In this document: one piece after another, positions 54,301-62,377 of the stretch
Layout: the number at the start of each line of letters is the position of its first letter
Position numbering within the stretch: position 1 is the stretch's first letter
Assembly (NCBI GenBank): GCA_019038695.1
Contig: JAHOYZ010000007.1
Span: 186,001 to 250,000 of the forward strand
Length of the DNA: 64,000 nucleotides
Reading direction: 5' to 3'
DNA from: Candidatus Zixiibacteriota bacterium
GTDB lineage: Bacteria > Zixibacteria > MSB-5A5 > GN15 > FEB-12
Position numbers and translations under genes: made by a program
Notes under the pieces: generated by a model
Told to the model about the DNA's origin: nothing
The model's database searches: none
Seen by the model: only the letters and a program-made list of their open reading frames with translations

Positions 54301-56794
54301 CTTTGCAGAAAATACAGTCTTGAGCCGAATTGGCGATGGAACGGTATCGCTCCTCACTCTCCCTCAGAGCTTCGTCGGCCTCCCTGCGGTCAGTAATATC
54401 ACGAACAACAACGGTGAAACCGGTCAACTCATGGTCCACACCAAAACGTGGGGATATCTTTGCATCAAACCACCGTTCCTTACCGCTGATTTCCAAGGGA
54501 TAATCGATCTCTTGTACTTCGTTCGTGTTGGATACCGCCTCAAGAGCACTCTCGAAGCTGTTTGCAACATCTGCCGGCAGTATCTCCTTGTAAGATTTCC
54601 CCAGAAAAACTTCGGGGGGCGCATACAAACCACTAGCCTTCTCAGGCTGATGGTATTCCACAAAAACACCCTCCTTATCAATCACGAATACCAGATCGTC
54701 CATTGAAGACAAGATTGATTCAAATCGGGATACGCTGTGCTGCAGTTCTTTTTCCAGCACCTTGAGATCGGTGATATCATGAGCTATGACCAGTGCTGAG
54801 ACCACTCGACCAGAGTCATCACGGAAGGGTTGCAGATTAGTAGCATACCATCGCCACTGATCAGAAACCCACGTCAGTACATCAGTATTTGTCCCCTGTG
54901 CGAAGTCGATAACCCTTCGAACGCCTTCAACTTGCCGGTCAGCTACTTCCTTGGGGAAGACATCCCACATTGTTTTGCCCACCAGTTCATCGGGTGTCAG
55001 CCCCTTGGCTCTGGCAGCCAGTTCGTTTGCGAAAAGAAAATGACCAGTACGGTCAATAAGGGCAACTGTGGCCCCGGCATTTTCAACGAGAAGACGATAC
55101 TTCTCTTCGCTGGACCGAAGCTCCGCATTCAGAACCGACAACTCCGCCGTCCGTTCATCGACCCGGCGTTCCAACTTCTCCCGCGCCCCATCGACAGTAT
55201 CCTTCTGGGCTGAGATCAGCCTGTTCTTGCGCTTTATCCTGAACCAGGACATAACAAGCAGGATAATGACAACGGCCGTCGGCAACAATGCAACCATGGC
55301 CAATAATCCGGGACGGCGCAGAAAGACTGTGCTCCATTGTCTCTGCTCCAGCTCAAGAACATAGTGAACCAGCCCCCTATCTACGGAAAGCACCAGACTA
55401 AGTCTTCCCTCGGAGTGCTCCCTCATTCCGACAGATGATTCCCGTACCTGCGGCACTGCCTCAAGATGAAGCTGAGCCAAAAGATTCAGATTCCGGTCCA
55501 GAAGGAGCAGATTGTTATCACGGTTTGACAGCAGGATCTGGTGACGACCATTACCGAGGATATCGTCAACCGTCCAGAATTCGGCCTGCGAAGTCAACCT
55601 GGTTCTGCATTTGACGACGAATTTCTGATCATATACTACCAGCTGCTTATCGGAAAACAGCGTTAGAATCTCCGGTCTACCATCGTTGTCCACATCCGCC
55701 AGAGAACAGCTGTACATGATCGACTGCGGGATGTCTGCAACGCTGTCTATCAATTCCCCGGTTGTTGACAGAACCAGAAACGACTGGACAGGCTTCTCTG
55801 GGCTGTCTGTGTTCGGGGCAGTAGGCTCCGACAGGCGAGGAACAACGATCTCCGGCAAACCGTCACCATCGATATCTATAACCACCGGAAGTGCGCGGTC
55901 GAAAACGCCCCCAACCTCGTGTTGCCACATCAGCTCACCACTTCGATTAACTCCTACGACGTAAGCATGTTGGTCGTCCATTGTCGGCGACTCGGCGGCA
56001 TTCCCCTTTGATGTCAGACCAAACACAATCAAGGGGTCTTTCCCCATTCCATTTGGTTCCACGTAAACATTGGACCGAGAGATTATACCGGCATATGGCA
56101 CGCGCCAGAGAATTTCCTCACCAAGCGCATCAACACATAGTAGCTCGCGTGGATACAGATCATAACCGACATCAACCCCCACCAATAACTCAGCCAAGCC
56201 GTCTTTATCTATATCACAATGACCACAAATGATCCCCCGACCATCCCAATATCCGTTTCCGTTGCGGTCGTCTCCCACAACAAGCAGGAGGTGAGCTTTC
56301 CTCCCCTGCCGAGGGCTATAAATATCAAGCCACAGGGAATCGAGGTGAACGTAAATAAAAGCTACTTCGCACAACCCATCACCGTCCAAATCGAACGAAT
56401 AGTCATACGAGATACTGGCTGCTTTCACGTTGTAATGACTGATGGCTTTTCGTTTTGCAAAATCGTCATAGAACACGATCGCCGTGATGGTATCGTCGGG
56501 CTTCCAGTTGTTCTGAATGTGGTAGTTGATTGAGGAAGAGCCTGAGCAGTCGGCCAGGTGAACAATCTTGCTTCTGATCGACTCTCCCCTGCTTGATAGG
56601 TCAGATAATTTAGAACTGATAACAAAACGCCATGGGAGCAGGAGAGGATCGACGTCCGTATTATCCAGAAAAGTGTATTCCTCCTCTTCACTCGGCATAC
56701 AGGCGAGTGCAAGAGCCAACAGACACAAAGAGAGGATCACAATAATCCACGAAGAATAATAGCCGACAGAACGGCGACGTGATTCGTTCCGCAT
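51395..56794 (-). CDS. Giant sensor kinase: FG-GAP propeller sensor, eight PAS domains, histidine kinase
   Basis: 1799 residues. An N-terminal signal/anchor (about 14-32, ending LALALAC, possibly a lipobox) leads to a periplasmic region (33-492). This region has FG-GAP-like calcium motifs: FDLDGDGLCEVAF, CDIDKDGLAELLV, IDIDGDGLPEIVV and VDNDGRPEILTL, plus a weaker fifth. A second helix lies at about 493-518, then a coiled coil. Eight PAS units follow, each closed by a D-I/M-T motif (HDITDLK, RDITDRR, RDITEWR, RDITAQK, VDMTERK, LDITERK, IDITERN, LDITDRK). HisKA has His in GGVSHEIYNSLYP, and the HATPase has NNLINNALDALAD, TDTGTGIPDE and TGTGLGLAIVKK. It is encoded 14 nt before the NtrC-type gene. 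The signal sensed is unknown. Confidence 0.93.
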   Translation of the reverse strand: MRNESRRRSVGYYSSWIIVILSLCLLALALACMPSEEEEYTFLDNTDVDPLLLPWRFVISSKLSDLSSRGESIRSKIVHLADCSGSSSINYHIQNNWKPDDTITAIVFYDDFAKRKAISHYNVKAASISYDYSFDLDGDGLCEVAFIYVHLDSLWLDIYSPRQGRKAHLLLVVGDDRNGNGYWDGRGIICGHCDIDKDGLAELLVGVDVGYDLYPRELLCVDALGEEILWRVPYAGIISRSNVYVEPNGMGKDPLIVFGLTSKGNAAESPTMDDQHAYVVGVNRSGELMWQHEVGGVFDRALPVVIDIDGDGLPEIVVPRLSEPTAPNTDSPEKPVQSFLVLSTTGELIDSVADIPQSIMYSCSLADVDNDGRPEILTLFSDKQLVVYDQKFVVKCRTRLTSQAEFWTVDDILGNGRHQILLSNRDNNLLLLDRNLNLLAQLHLEAVPQVRESSVGMREHSEGRLSLVLSVDRGLVHYVLELEQRQWSTVFLRRPGLLAMVALLPTAVVIILLVMSWFRIKRKNRLISAQKDTVDGAREKLERRVDERTAELSVLNAELRSSEEKYRLLVENAGATVALIDRTGHFLFANELAARAKGLTPDELVGKTMWDVFPKEVADRQVEGVRRVIDFAQGTNTDVLTWVSDQWRWYATNLQPFRDDSGRVVSALVIAHDITDLKVLEKELQHSVSRFESILSSMDDLVFVIDKEGVFVEYHQPEKASGLYAPPEVFLGKSYKEILPADVANSFESALEAVSNTNEVQEIDYPLEISGKERWFDAKISPRFGVDHELTGFTVVVRDITDRREADEALRESEERYRSIANSAQDCIFCKDMDHRYTYVNPAMERLFGCSASELLGHTPEELFDPESASTIREIDNIAFSGEVATAIRILPINEEAHLFHTIQAPIRDAEGNVVAISGIVRDITEWREAETQLHLLGQAVEQTMDEVAIANLDGHIQFVNVSWACAHGYSQDELIGKHLSIFHTPQQNVDEVIPFNEHVFRDGTYEGEIGHVRKDGTTFPTFMTCSLISDEDGKPIAIVGIARDITAQKHALEALEASEERFREMVDLLPQAVYELNSHGQVTFANRSALESYGYDQSDVEAGVNVRQLFMPEEIERLLVNMQKRLRGELPDGHEYIALRKDGNTFPVLTYTNPIVRNGKTVGLRGVAVDMTERKEASDRLEASQVRYRELFNSVVEGLAQVDENEIIQFCNPAMADIFDEDSVDDLVGRQVTDYLSDEQSIILTDQTAMRRTGVSSSYELRINTAKGITKTIMVSVAPQFDDDGNYTGAFGAVLDITERKRAEEALWASEEKYRGIFDESVAAVYIFDFDKNFIDSNQAGLELLGYSRSELLSMSIPDVDADPTLVIDAHAQLNSGERIVNYEHQLVRKDGRVITVLNNSLPLTDADGSVIGMQSTLIDITERNRAEDALRESETRLDMALHGASLGLWDLNLKTRAVIRNNEWAEMLGYTLEEIDGDVQSFRELVHPDDRAALRRAAYVHFAGETPAFEVEHRMRTKSGEWKWVLNCGQVTERDSNDEPVRMVGIHLDITDRKRAEEEIRRAEQVRYNQIREIAGGVSHEIYNSLYPAMVALEKLQTEIKGAPTNHKDKQSRLLRMTSSAVERAISMTELVTEYARLENRKKQESVNIMSVVQNIIDDLRFRIEEIGVELSVDLPDDLSCVCSEEHAHSVFNNLINNALDALADADQPRLNIAGEVVDDERMRIRITDTGTGIPDENLPKVFDAFFSTKPRTGTGLGLAIVKKIVTLYGGEITVRSSLDTGTEFVILLTRFIDNTA

Positions 56795-56877
56795 ACCTTA
56801 AGATACACATAATCAGGCAATATTCAAAGAAGTTAGACGCAACGGGGATGGTGAGGGATAAATTGGAATGGGTGCGT

Positions 56878-56897
56878 CCTTGCTTAAACAAGCAAGG
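56878..56897. repeat. Perfect palindrome CCTTGCTT / AAGCAAGG
   Basis: 8-bp arms with loop AAAC. It lies about 85 nt upstream of the giant kinase start and next to a longer inverted repeat. Confidence 0.7.
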
Positions 56898-56904
56898 AGA
56901 AAGC

Positions 56905-56947
56905 CCTGTCTGTTTGGGCTTGAGCACACGGGAGGGATACAGACAGG
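56905..56947. repeat. Inverted repeat CCTGTCTGT / ACAGACAGG
   Basis: Perfect 9-bp arms (56905-56913, 56939-56947) with a 25-nt loop. Imperfect pairing continues outward, and the loop itself has a GCCC/GGGC pairing option. Confidence 0.7.
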
Positions 56948-57118
56948 ACTTCTTGGGGGTCTTAGTATTTTCAAGTAAAATAGGTATTTTCTGAAATTTG
57001 TCAAGGCGGTTCGTCCTGTTTACAGTGGATTATTGACTCCACATCTATCCGCTCTGACATCGTAATACTCATCAGTAAATCATGGTCATTGGGACCCTTT
57101 TTCGAAGCGGTTACCCCC

Positions 57119-57147
57119 TTGACAAAATTGCTTAATGGAGCTATTTT
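57119..57147 (+). promoter_or_regulatory. Sigma-70-type promoter of the FG-GAP/dockerin-like gene
   Basis: -35 TTGACA (57119-57124, perfect), 17-nt spacer, -10 TATTTT (57142-57147, 4 of 6). Predicted start near 57154, leaving about 117 nt of leader. Confidence 0.6.
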
Positions 57148-57270
57148 GCTTACTAGTCAGTTAAAAGTAGCAATACCGCATTTTGTAATGTGCTATTTTA
57201 TCTTTTGATACTGACCACTTTTCGATTGTGTTGCAAATCAATCCAGAACCTCCGATATTAGGAGAGAAGT

Positions 57271-59670
57271 ATGTGCCCGAAATACAAGGTAGTTGCACGA
57301 TTGGCAATTGTACTGATTCTGAATCTTTTGTGTTCCGTATCTACAATTGAGGCCGAGCCGATAATCGCTGACCATGTGGCGGTCACTCAGTTTGATAATA
57401 TTCCCACTGACACGATTGTCGCCATAGGATCCAACTTCAATATCTACTACGTACATACATCTCACGGCAGCCAAATAGTGACCGGTATTGACATGGTGGA
57501 GATCGAAGATCCAACATACGATCCTCCTCCTTTCTACAGACCCGGTGATGACCTCGGACATAATGGTGACACTTCCTGGGTACCGAGTACTCGTGTCTAT
57601 CTTAACAACCACGCCGAATGCAATATGGCTATGTTCTCCTGGTGTGGGGGATGTTCGGACAATACCGTCGAAGGGATCAACATCTATCTGAATAAGATGG
57701 ATGAACTCGAAGCGGATTATCCTTCGGTGCAGTTTATATATATGACGGGGCACCTTGACGGAACCGGGACAGGCGGTAACTTGTACGCATGCAACAACCA
57801 GATCAGAGACTACTGCACAACCAACGACAAAGTGTTGTTTGACTTTGCCGACATAGAAAGTTGGGACCCTGACGGCAATTACTATCCCGACGAAACCGAC
57901 GCCTGTAACTGGTGCAATGATTGGTGCGCTACTCACACATGTCCCAGCTGCGGCAGTTGTGCCCACTCACATTGTTTCAATTGTTATCTCAAAGGGAAAG
58001 CATGGTGGTGGATGATGGCCCGTGTTTCCGGGTGGTCGCCATCGCAAGACCCTATCCCTCATATAGTTACAACATTACCTACAGTCAACGAGCTTAATGT
58101 ATCCAAGAACTCTGACATTACGGTGACGTTCGATCATGACATGGACGCTGCCACCATAGGCAGCCCTTCCTTTGTGGTCGCAGGTCAATTCACCGGCCTG
58201 CATAACGGTTCCTATAGCTTTGCAGGACCGCCTGCGAACCGGGCGACGTTTGTCCCGGCCGTGCCGTTTGCCGTAGGTGAGATTGTGACGGTTGTTATAA
58301 CCACCGGAATCGAATCCAATGAGAACATCCCCCTCGACAGCAGCTACACCTGGTCGTTTACGGTTGAGGTGGAGGCCGGCACCGGCCTCTTTAGTCCCGG
58401 CGCAAATCACAGCGTGGTAGAGTATCCGCTGGCCATGATTGCGGCCGATCTCGACGGAGATAACTATGTCGATCTCGCCGTGGTCGGTTCCGGTAATGTT
58501 TCGGTCTTGATGAACGGCGGCGACGGTTCCTTTTACGATGAGGTTGTCTATCCGGTGGGTCAGTGGCCCTTCGGGATATGCGCTGCTGATTTCGATTTGG
58601 ATGGTCACATCGACCTGGCCACGGTCAACGAAACCACCGAGCTGCAGGTCTATGTCTCGATCCTGATGAACAATAGTGACGGCACTTTCGCCTCGTTCAT
58701 GAATTATGTGGCCGGGACGACAGGCGGCCAGCCGGTCTCGATCGCGGCCGCCGATCTCAATGGCGACGGCTATCCTGACCTGGCCACGGCCAACAATGGG
58801 GACAACACTGTGTCAGTGCTGTCGGGCGTCGGTGATGGTAGTTTCTCTATTTTTACCGAGTATGCTGTTGGCCCGGGACCAGGCGTTATACGAGCCGCCG
58901 ATATTGATAACGATGCTGATATTGATCTGATGGTTGGCAACATCTACACCAACAGTTTTTCCGTTTTGCTCAACAATCGTTATGGCACTTTCGCTCCGCA
59001 CACAACCTACGCTTGCTACGATCATCCGCGCTCAATCGTAGTAGCCGATTTCGACGGCGATTCGTATCTTGATATCGCCACCGCCAGCGAAGACGGAGAG
59101 TACATGGGTTTCCTTTCGGTTGTCCCTAATCTGGGCGATGGCACCTTTGGCTCCTTCGCGAGCAAATACCTGGGGTACAGTATGGGCCTGTCGATATGTG
59201 CTGCTGATCTTGACAACGAGGGCACTCTTGATCTGGCCGTGACGTTGGACTACGACGGGCTCGACATCCTCTTAAACAACGGGTATGGATCGTTTGGAAC
59301 CTATACCGATTACACCGTCGGCTCCCACCCGGCAGCGTTGATTGCGGCCGACCTGGATGGTGACGGTGATATCGATCTGGCCACAGCTAATCAGTACGAC
59401 GCCAATGTGACGGTGTTGTACAATCAGAATCCTGCTTGCTGTGAAAATCGCGGAAACGTGGATCATAACAATGGTACTGGTGAACCAATCGACATTGCCG
59501 ATTTGACATACCTTGTGAGTTACCTCTTTAGATCCGGTCCCCCTCCTCCCTGTGAAGAGGAAGGCAACATTGACGGAATAATCGATACTGGCGGACCGAT
59601 AGATATCGCTGACTTGACGTACCTTGTGGCGTACCTCTTCACAGGCGGTGCTACACCGCCTGCGTGTTAG
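57271..59670 (+). CDS. Secreted Cys-rich/Ig-like/FG-GAP protein with dockerin-like tail
   Basis: 799 residues. Signal peptide to about 29. Residues 30-250 form a domain I do not recognise, with YYVHTSHGSQIVTGIDM and FIYMTGHLDGTGTG. It then has a Cys-rich stretch of about 28 residues (CNWCNDWCATHTC, CPSCGSCAHSHCFNC). Its HTSHGS motif recalls SGNH-type hydrolases, which is weak evidence only. An Ig-like Big_5 domain follows (about 262-370: SKNSDITVTFDHDMD), then about seven FG-GAP/VCBS repeats (LDGDNYVDLAVVG, LNGDGYPDLATAN, FDGDSYLDIATAS, LDGDGDIDLATAN). The C-terminus has two dockerin-like units built on PIDIADLTYLV. Probably surface-attached or released. Confidence 0.82.
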   Translation: MCPKYKVVARLAIVLILNLLCSVSTIEAEPIIADHVAVTQFDNIPTDTIVAIGSNFNIYYVHTSHGSQIVTGIDMVEIEDPTYDPPPFYRPGDDLGHNGDTSWVPSTRVYLNNHAECNMAMFSWCGGCSDNTVEGINIYLNKMDELEADYPSVQFIYMTGHLDGTGTGGNLYACNNQIRDYCTTNDKVLFDFADIESWDPDGNYYPDETDACNWCNDWCATHTCPSCGSCAHSHCFNCYLKGKAWWWMMARVSGWSPSQDPIPHIVTTLPTVNELNVSKNSDITVTFDHDMDAATIGSPSFVVAGQFTGLHNGSYSFAGPPANRATFVPAVPFAVGEIVTVVITTGIESNENIPLDSSYTWSFTVEVEAGTGLFSPGANHSVVEYPLAMIAADLDGDNYVDLAVVGSGNVSVLMNGGDGSFYDEVVYPVGQWPFGICAADFDLDGHIDLATVNETTELQVYVSILMNNSDGTFASFMNYVAGTTGGQPVSIAAADLNGDGYPDLATANNGDNTVSVLSGVGDGSFSIFTEYAVGPGPGVIRAADIDNDADIDLMVGNIYTNSFSVLLNNRYGTFAPHTTYACYDHPRSIVVADFDGDSYLDIATASEDGEYMGFLSVVPNLGDGTFGSFASKYLGYSMGLSICAADLDNEGTLDLAVTLDYDGLDILLNNGYGSFGTYTDYTVGSHPAALIAADLDGDGDIDLATANQYDANVTVLYNQNPACCENRGNVDHNNGTGEPIDIADLTYLVSYLFRSGPPPPCEEEGNIDGIIDTGGPIDIADLTYLVAYLFTGGATPPAC

Positions 59671-59700
59671 CGGATAGCTCAACCGCCGAGTGAGTACCAG

Positions 59701-59729
59701 TTGCGTAAGAACGTACAATTGCCTATACT
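59701..59729 (+). promoter_or_regulatory. Sigma-70-type promoter of the ABC-F gene
   Basis: -35 TTGCGT (59701-59706, 3 of 6), 17-nt spacer, -10 TATACT (59724-59729, 5 of 6). The predicted start near 59736 lies just before a three-codon ORF. Confidence 0.5.
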
Positions 59730-59735
59730 GTCGAC

Positions 59736-59892
59736 TTAACCAAGGAGAACCGGTGAACGACTAAGCTCCTACAGCCGCGTTGCGGCATAACCTGCACGGC
59801 GACAAAACATCGCCACTCCAATCTTATCGTTTGGAACGCCTGCCCGAGGGTACGCATTGATACGACCCGAGCAGGCAAAGCCGGGAGCTATT
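59736..59892 (+). promoter_or_regulatory. Structured leader with a three-codon ORF, upstream of ABC-F
   Basis: A strong AAGGAG (59742-59747) precedes GTG-AAC-GAC-TAA (59753-59764). Three stem-loops follow: GCCGC/GCGGC (59774-59786), GGCGA/TCGCC (59798-59814), and GCCTGC/GCAGGC with inner GGGT/ACCC (59838-59876). The last ends 5 nt before the GGGAG site of the ABC-F gene. ABC-F resistance genes in Firmicutes are often controlled by ribosome-mediated attenuation on short leader ORFs. No intrinsic terminator with a T-run is visible, so a translational switch is also possible. Confidence 0.45.
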
Positions 59893-61431
59893 ATGTCTTC
59901 AAGACCACTGGTAAATATTAAGAATCTCTCCGTTTCGTTTCTCGAAAAAGTCATTATTGACAAGCTGTCCTTTTCAATAGGTCGGGGTGAAGTAGTAGCG
60001 TTGATCGGCGCCAACGGTTGCGGCAAGACGACCCTGTTGGAACTTGTCAGTCATACTTATGCGCAGAACCGTGACTACCTGAATCAATTCGAACTGCGAG
60101 TCAAAGGCGATCTGAACCTGGCGACAGGAATCGGATTGAGTTACCTGCCACAAATGGTGAAAAGTGACATCCCTGAGATTGATTACTCTCTCGCTGCAAT
60201 GTTTGAACGTCTGGCTGAGTCATTTGGACTGCATCAGAGATCATCCGACGGCGACACCCTCTCAGACGGACAGATACAGAAAGAGGCAATTGTGGTGGCA
60301 CTAGTGTCCGACGCCGACCTGCTGCTTCTGGACGAGCCGACCAACTATCTCGACATAGCCGGTATTACCGCCTTTGAAGAACAGATTAAACTGCTGCGGC
60401 GGCGCGGTCGGGGGATACTACTAGTCTCGCATGATCGAACGCTTATCAACAACCTGGCCAACCGTACAATCTACATGGCTCGCAATGGTATTTTCCAAAC
60501 TGAGGGTGGATTCTCCGATGCCTGGTCGCTGGCGGGGATGGATTTTAACTCCAAACTGAAACAGGCGCGGGTGATTCGCACTAAGATCGGTCGCCTTCAG
60601 AACGAAGTGCGACGCAAAATGAACTGGGCGGAGCAGAAGGAAAAGACGAAGACGGGATCCAAAAAGGATAAGGGGCATATCAGTCGCTTGGCCGCCAAAC
60701 TGGCGGCCCGTGCGCGCGCGGCAAGCCTGAAAGCTAGAAAAGAGATTGATCAACTCAAGAAGACCAAACCGATTATCCCTAAGAAACTGGTGCTGAGACT
60801 GCCGGAATACGAAGTTCGAAACCGCGAAGTGTTTTCACTTGCTGACGTGTCATTCTCCTATGGGGAAGCTCAGTCAGAAAACGGCGGGAACCTTCTTGAA
60901 GCAATCGATCTGGCAGCCACGACCAGCGACAAGTTGTGTTTGATGGGCACCAACGGAGCGGGCAAATCAACTTTGCTGTCCTTGATAATGGGACGACTGA
61001 AACCACTGTGTGGTACACGACGAATTAACGACGCCATCAAGCTGCGTCATCTTCCACAGGGACTAACCGGATTCTTTGATCAACCGACCCTGCTTGACAA
61101 CTTCCGCGATACCGGTAGCGATGAAACAACCGTGCGTTATCATCTGGGCGCGGCGTTGCTAAGAGGTGAGAAAGTCAACGAGCCGGTAACGAATTTTTCC
61201 TATGGTGAACTAGTACGCGCGGCGATTGTTAAGTGCATATTGCAGAAGGCGGAATTTCTGTTACTGGATGAACCAACTTCACATCTGGATATCGAATCGA
61301 TAGAAGTATTGGAACAACTTTTGATAGACTTCCCGGGAGGGTTTGTGATAATCAGCCATGACCGTTCATTTGTGGAGAACGTCTCGGACAAGTTGTATAC
61401 GCTCGATGGAGGGAGATTGAGGTTGGTGTGA
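59893..61431 (+). CDS. ABC-F family ATPase (ribosome-associated)
   Basis: 512 residues from the ATG at 59893, which has GGGAG 5 nt upstream; an earlier in-frame start at 59857 lies inside the leader hairpin. Two ABC domains, no membrane helices. First: Walker A GANGCGKTT, signature LSDGQIQKE (LSGGQ is usual), Walker B LLLLDEPTNYLDIAG. Second: GTNGAGKST, signature FSYGELVRA, LLLDEPTSHLDIES. The linker of about 80 residues is Lys/Arg-rich (RRKMNWAEQKEKTKTGSKKD). ABC-F proteins act on the ribosomal exit site in translation regulation or antibiotic protection. Subfamily is not clear; the diverged signatures are notable. Confidence 0.9.
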   Translation: MSSRPLVNIKNLSVSFLEKVIIDKLSFSIGRGEVVALIGANGCGKTTLLELVSHTYAQNRDYLNQFELRVKGDLNLATGIGLSYLPQMVKSDIPEIDYSLAAMFERLAESFGLHQRSSDGDTLSDGQIQKEAIVVALVSDADLLLLDEPTNYLDIAGITAFEEQIKLLRRRGRGILLVSHDRTLINNLANRTIYMARNGIFQTEGGFSDAWSLAGMDFNSKLKQARVIRTKIGRLQNEVRRKMNWAEQKEKTKTGSKKDKGHISRLAAKLAARARAASLKARKEIDQLKKTKPIIPKKLVLRLPEYEVRNREVFSLADVSFSYGEAQSENGGNLLEAIDLAATTSDKLCLMGTNGAGKSTLLSLIMGRLKPLCGTRRINDAIKLRHLPQGLTGFFDQPTLLDNFRDTGSDETTVRYHLGAALLRGEKVNEPVTNFSYGELVRAAIVKCILQKAEFLLLDEPTSHLDIESIEVLEQLLIDFPGGFVIISHDRSFVENVSDKLYTLDGGRLRLV

Positions 61432-61544
61432 GAGGAGAACATCAACCCAACTACACTTCCCCAGCCGTCATGTTTCAACTCTGCTCAACGTGACATTGAA
61501 AAACAGTATTATTCTGTTAGCAAACAATCTGACTTTTTTGCAAC

Positions 61545-61574
61545 TTGACAACAATGGTATATGTTATATATAAT
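61545..61574 (+). promoter_or_regulatory. Near-perfect sigma-70 promoter of fabL
   Basis: -35 TTGACA (61545-61550) and -10 TATAAT (61569-61574), both fully consensus, with an 18-nt spacer. Predicted start near 61581, about 50 nt before the ATG. This is the strongest sigma-70 match in the window. Confidence 0.85.
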
Positions 61575-61630
61575 ATGGAGATTAGCTATCCACTTAGTCT
61601 TATTTGAAAACGAAAGAGGAAGGAAATTGT

Positions 61631-62377
61631 ATGGAGCTAAAAGGCAAGGTAGCTTTTGTTTCGGGCGCCACACGGGGGATCGGATTGTCTATTGCTGAGA
61701 AGTTGGCCCAAAGGGGAGCCAGCATATTCGGCACATATTTTCGCAGTCGCAAAGATGCGCAGGCAATGGAGGAGAAGATTCGCGGCTACGGTGTAGAGTG
61801 CATTGCATACCGAGCCAATATGGGCAACCACGAACAGGTGCCGGGGATATTCGAGGCCATCGGGAAGCAATTCGGTAAGCTGGATATCATGGTATCCAAC
61901 GCCGCCCTGGGGGTTTATTCCGACATGATGAACATCGACCGCAAGGCCTGGGAGTTGTCCATGCACACCAACGCTCGGGCTTTTCTACAATGCATCCAAA
62001 TGGGAACGCCGATGATGCCTGAGGACAGCCGCATTGTAGCCTTGTCTTCGCTCGGATCCATGAGATACATTCCTGGCTACGCAGCTATTGGCGTATCCAA
62101 GGCAGCCGTTGAAAACATGGTACGCTACACTGCAGTTGAGATGGCTGAAAAGAAGATCAGCGTTAATTGTGTCTCCGGTGGATTCATTGATACGAGCGCT
62201 CTTAAGGTGTTTCCAAACTTCGAAGAGATGAAAAAGCGGGTTATCGAACGCACACCTTACAGACGCATTGGCCGCCCGGAAGAAGTGGCTGATGTCGTTG
62301 TTTTTCTCTGTGGACCGGGAGCAAGCTGGGTAACAGGCCAGACAATTATTGTGGATGGGGGCTATTCGCTGGTGTAG
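61631..62377 (+). CDS. fabL: Enoyl-[ACP] reductase, FabL type (SDR family)
   Basis: 248 residues from the ATG at 61631, which has AGGAAGG 7 nt upstream. Short-chain dehydrogenase with cofactor loop SGATRGIG (11-18), [11 protein letters not shown], and the FabL-type centre [23 protein letters not shown] (read in parts) with Tyr-x6-Lys. The C-terminal [20 protein letters not shown] and [13 protein letters not shown] closely recall B. subtilis FabL. FabL reduces enoyl-ACP with NADPH in fatty acid synthesis. No other fatty acid gene is near. Assignment to FabL rather than FabG rests on the SSLGS and SGGxxDTxALKxFPN patterns, compared from memory. Confidence 0.82.
   Translation: MELKGKVAFVSGATRGIGLSIAEKLAQRGASIFGTYFRSRKDAQAMEEKIRGYGVECIAYRANMGNHEQVPGIFEAIGKQFGKLDIMVSNAALGVYSDMMNIDRKAWELSMHTNARAFLQCIQMGTPMMPEDSRIVALSSLGSMRYIPGYAAIGVSKAAVENMVRYTAVEMAEKKISVNCVSGGFIDTSALKVFPNFEEMKKRVIERTPYRRIGRPEEVADVVVFLCGPGASWVTGQTIIVDGGYSLV

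Larger units (their letters stand above)
56795..57270. other. Divergent intergenic region, giant kinase / FG-GAP protein
   Basis: 476 bases without a gene. It contains two inverted repeats (56878-56897 and 56905-56947) and a plus-strand promoter (57119-57147). The ribosome site of the giant kinase is only AAGGT directly before its ATG, so its leader may be very short. Confidence 0.5.

Noticed and set aside
56860-56990. Riboswitch in the giant kinase leader
   Set aside because: The inverted repeats do not match any conserved riboswitch core I know, and the kinase ATG is close to its probable transcription start.
57238-57966. Minus-strand frame of 242 codons opposite the FG-GAP protein start
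   Set aside because: Shadow of the plus-strand gene, which has a signal peptide, repeats and a promoter.
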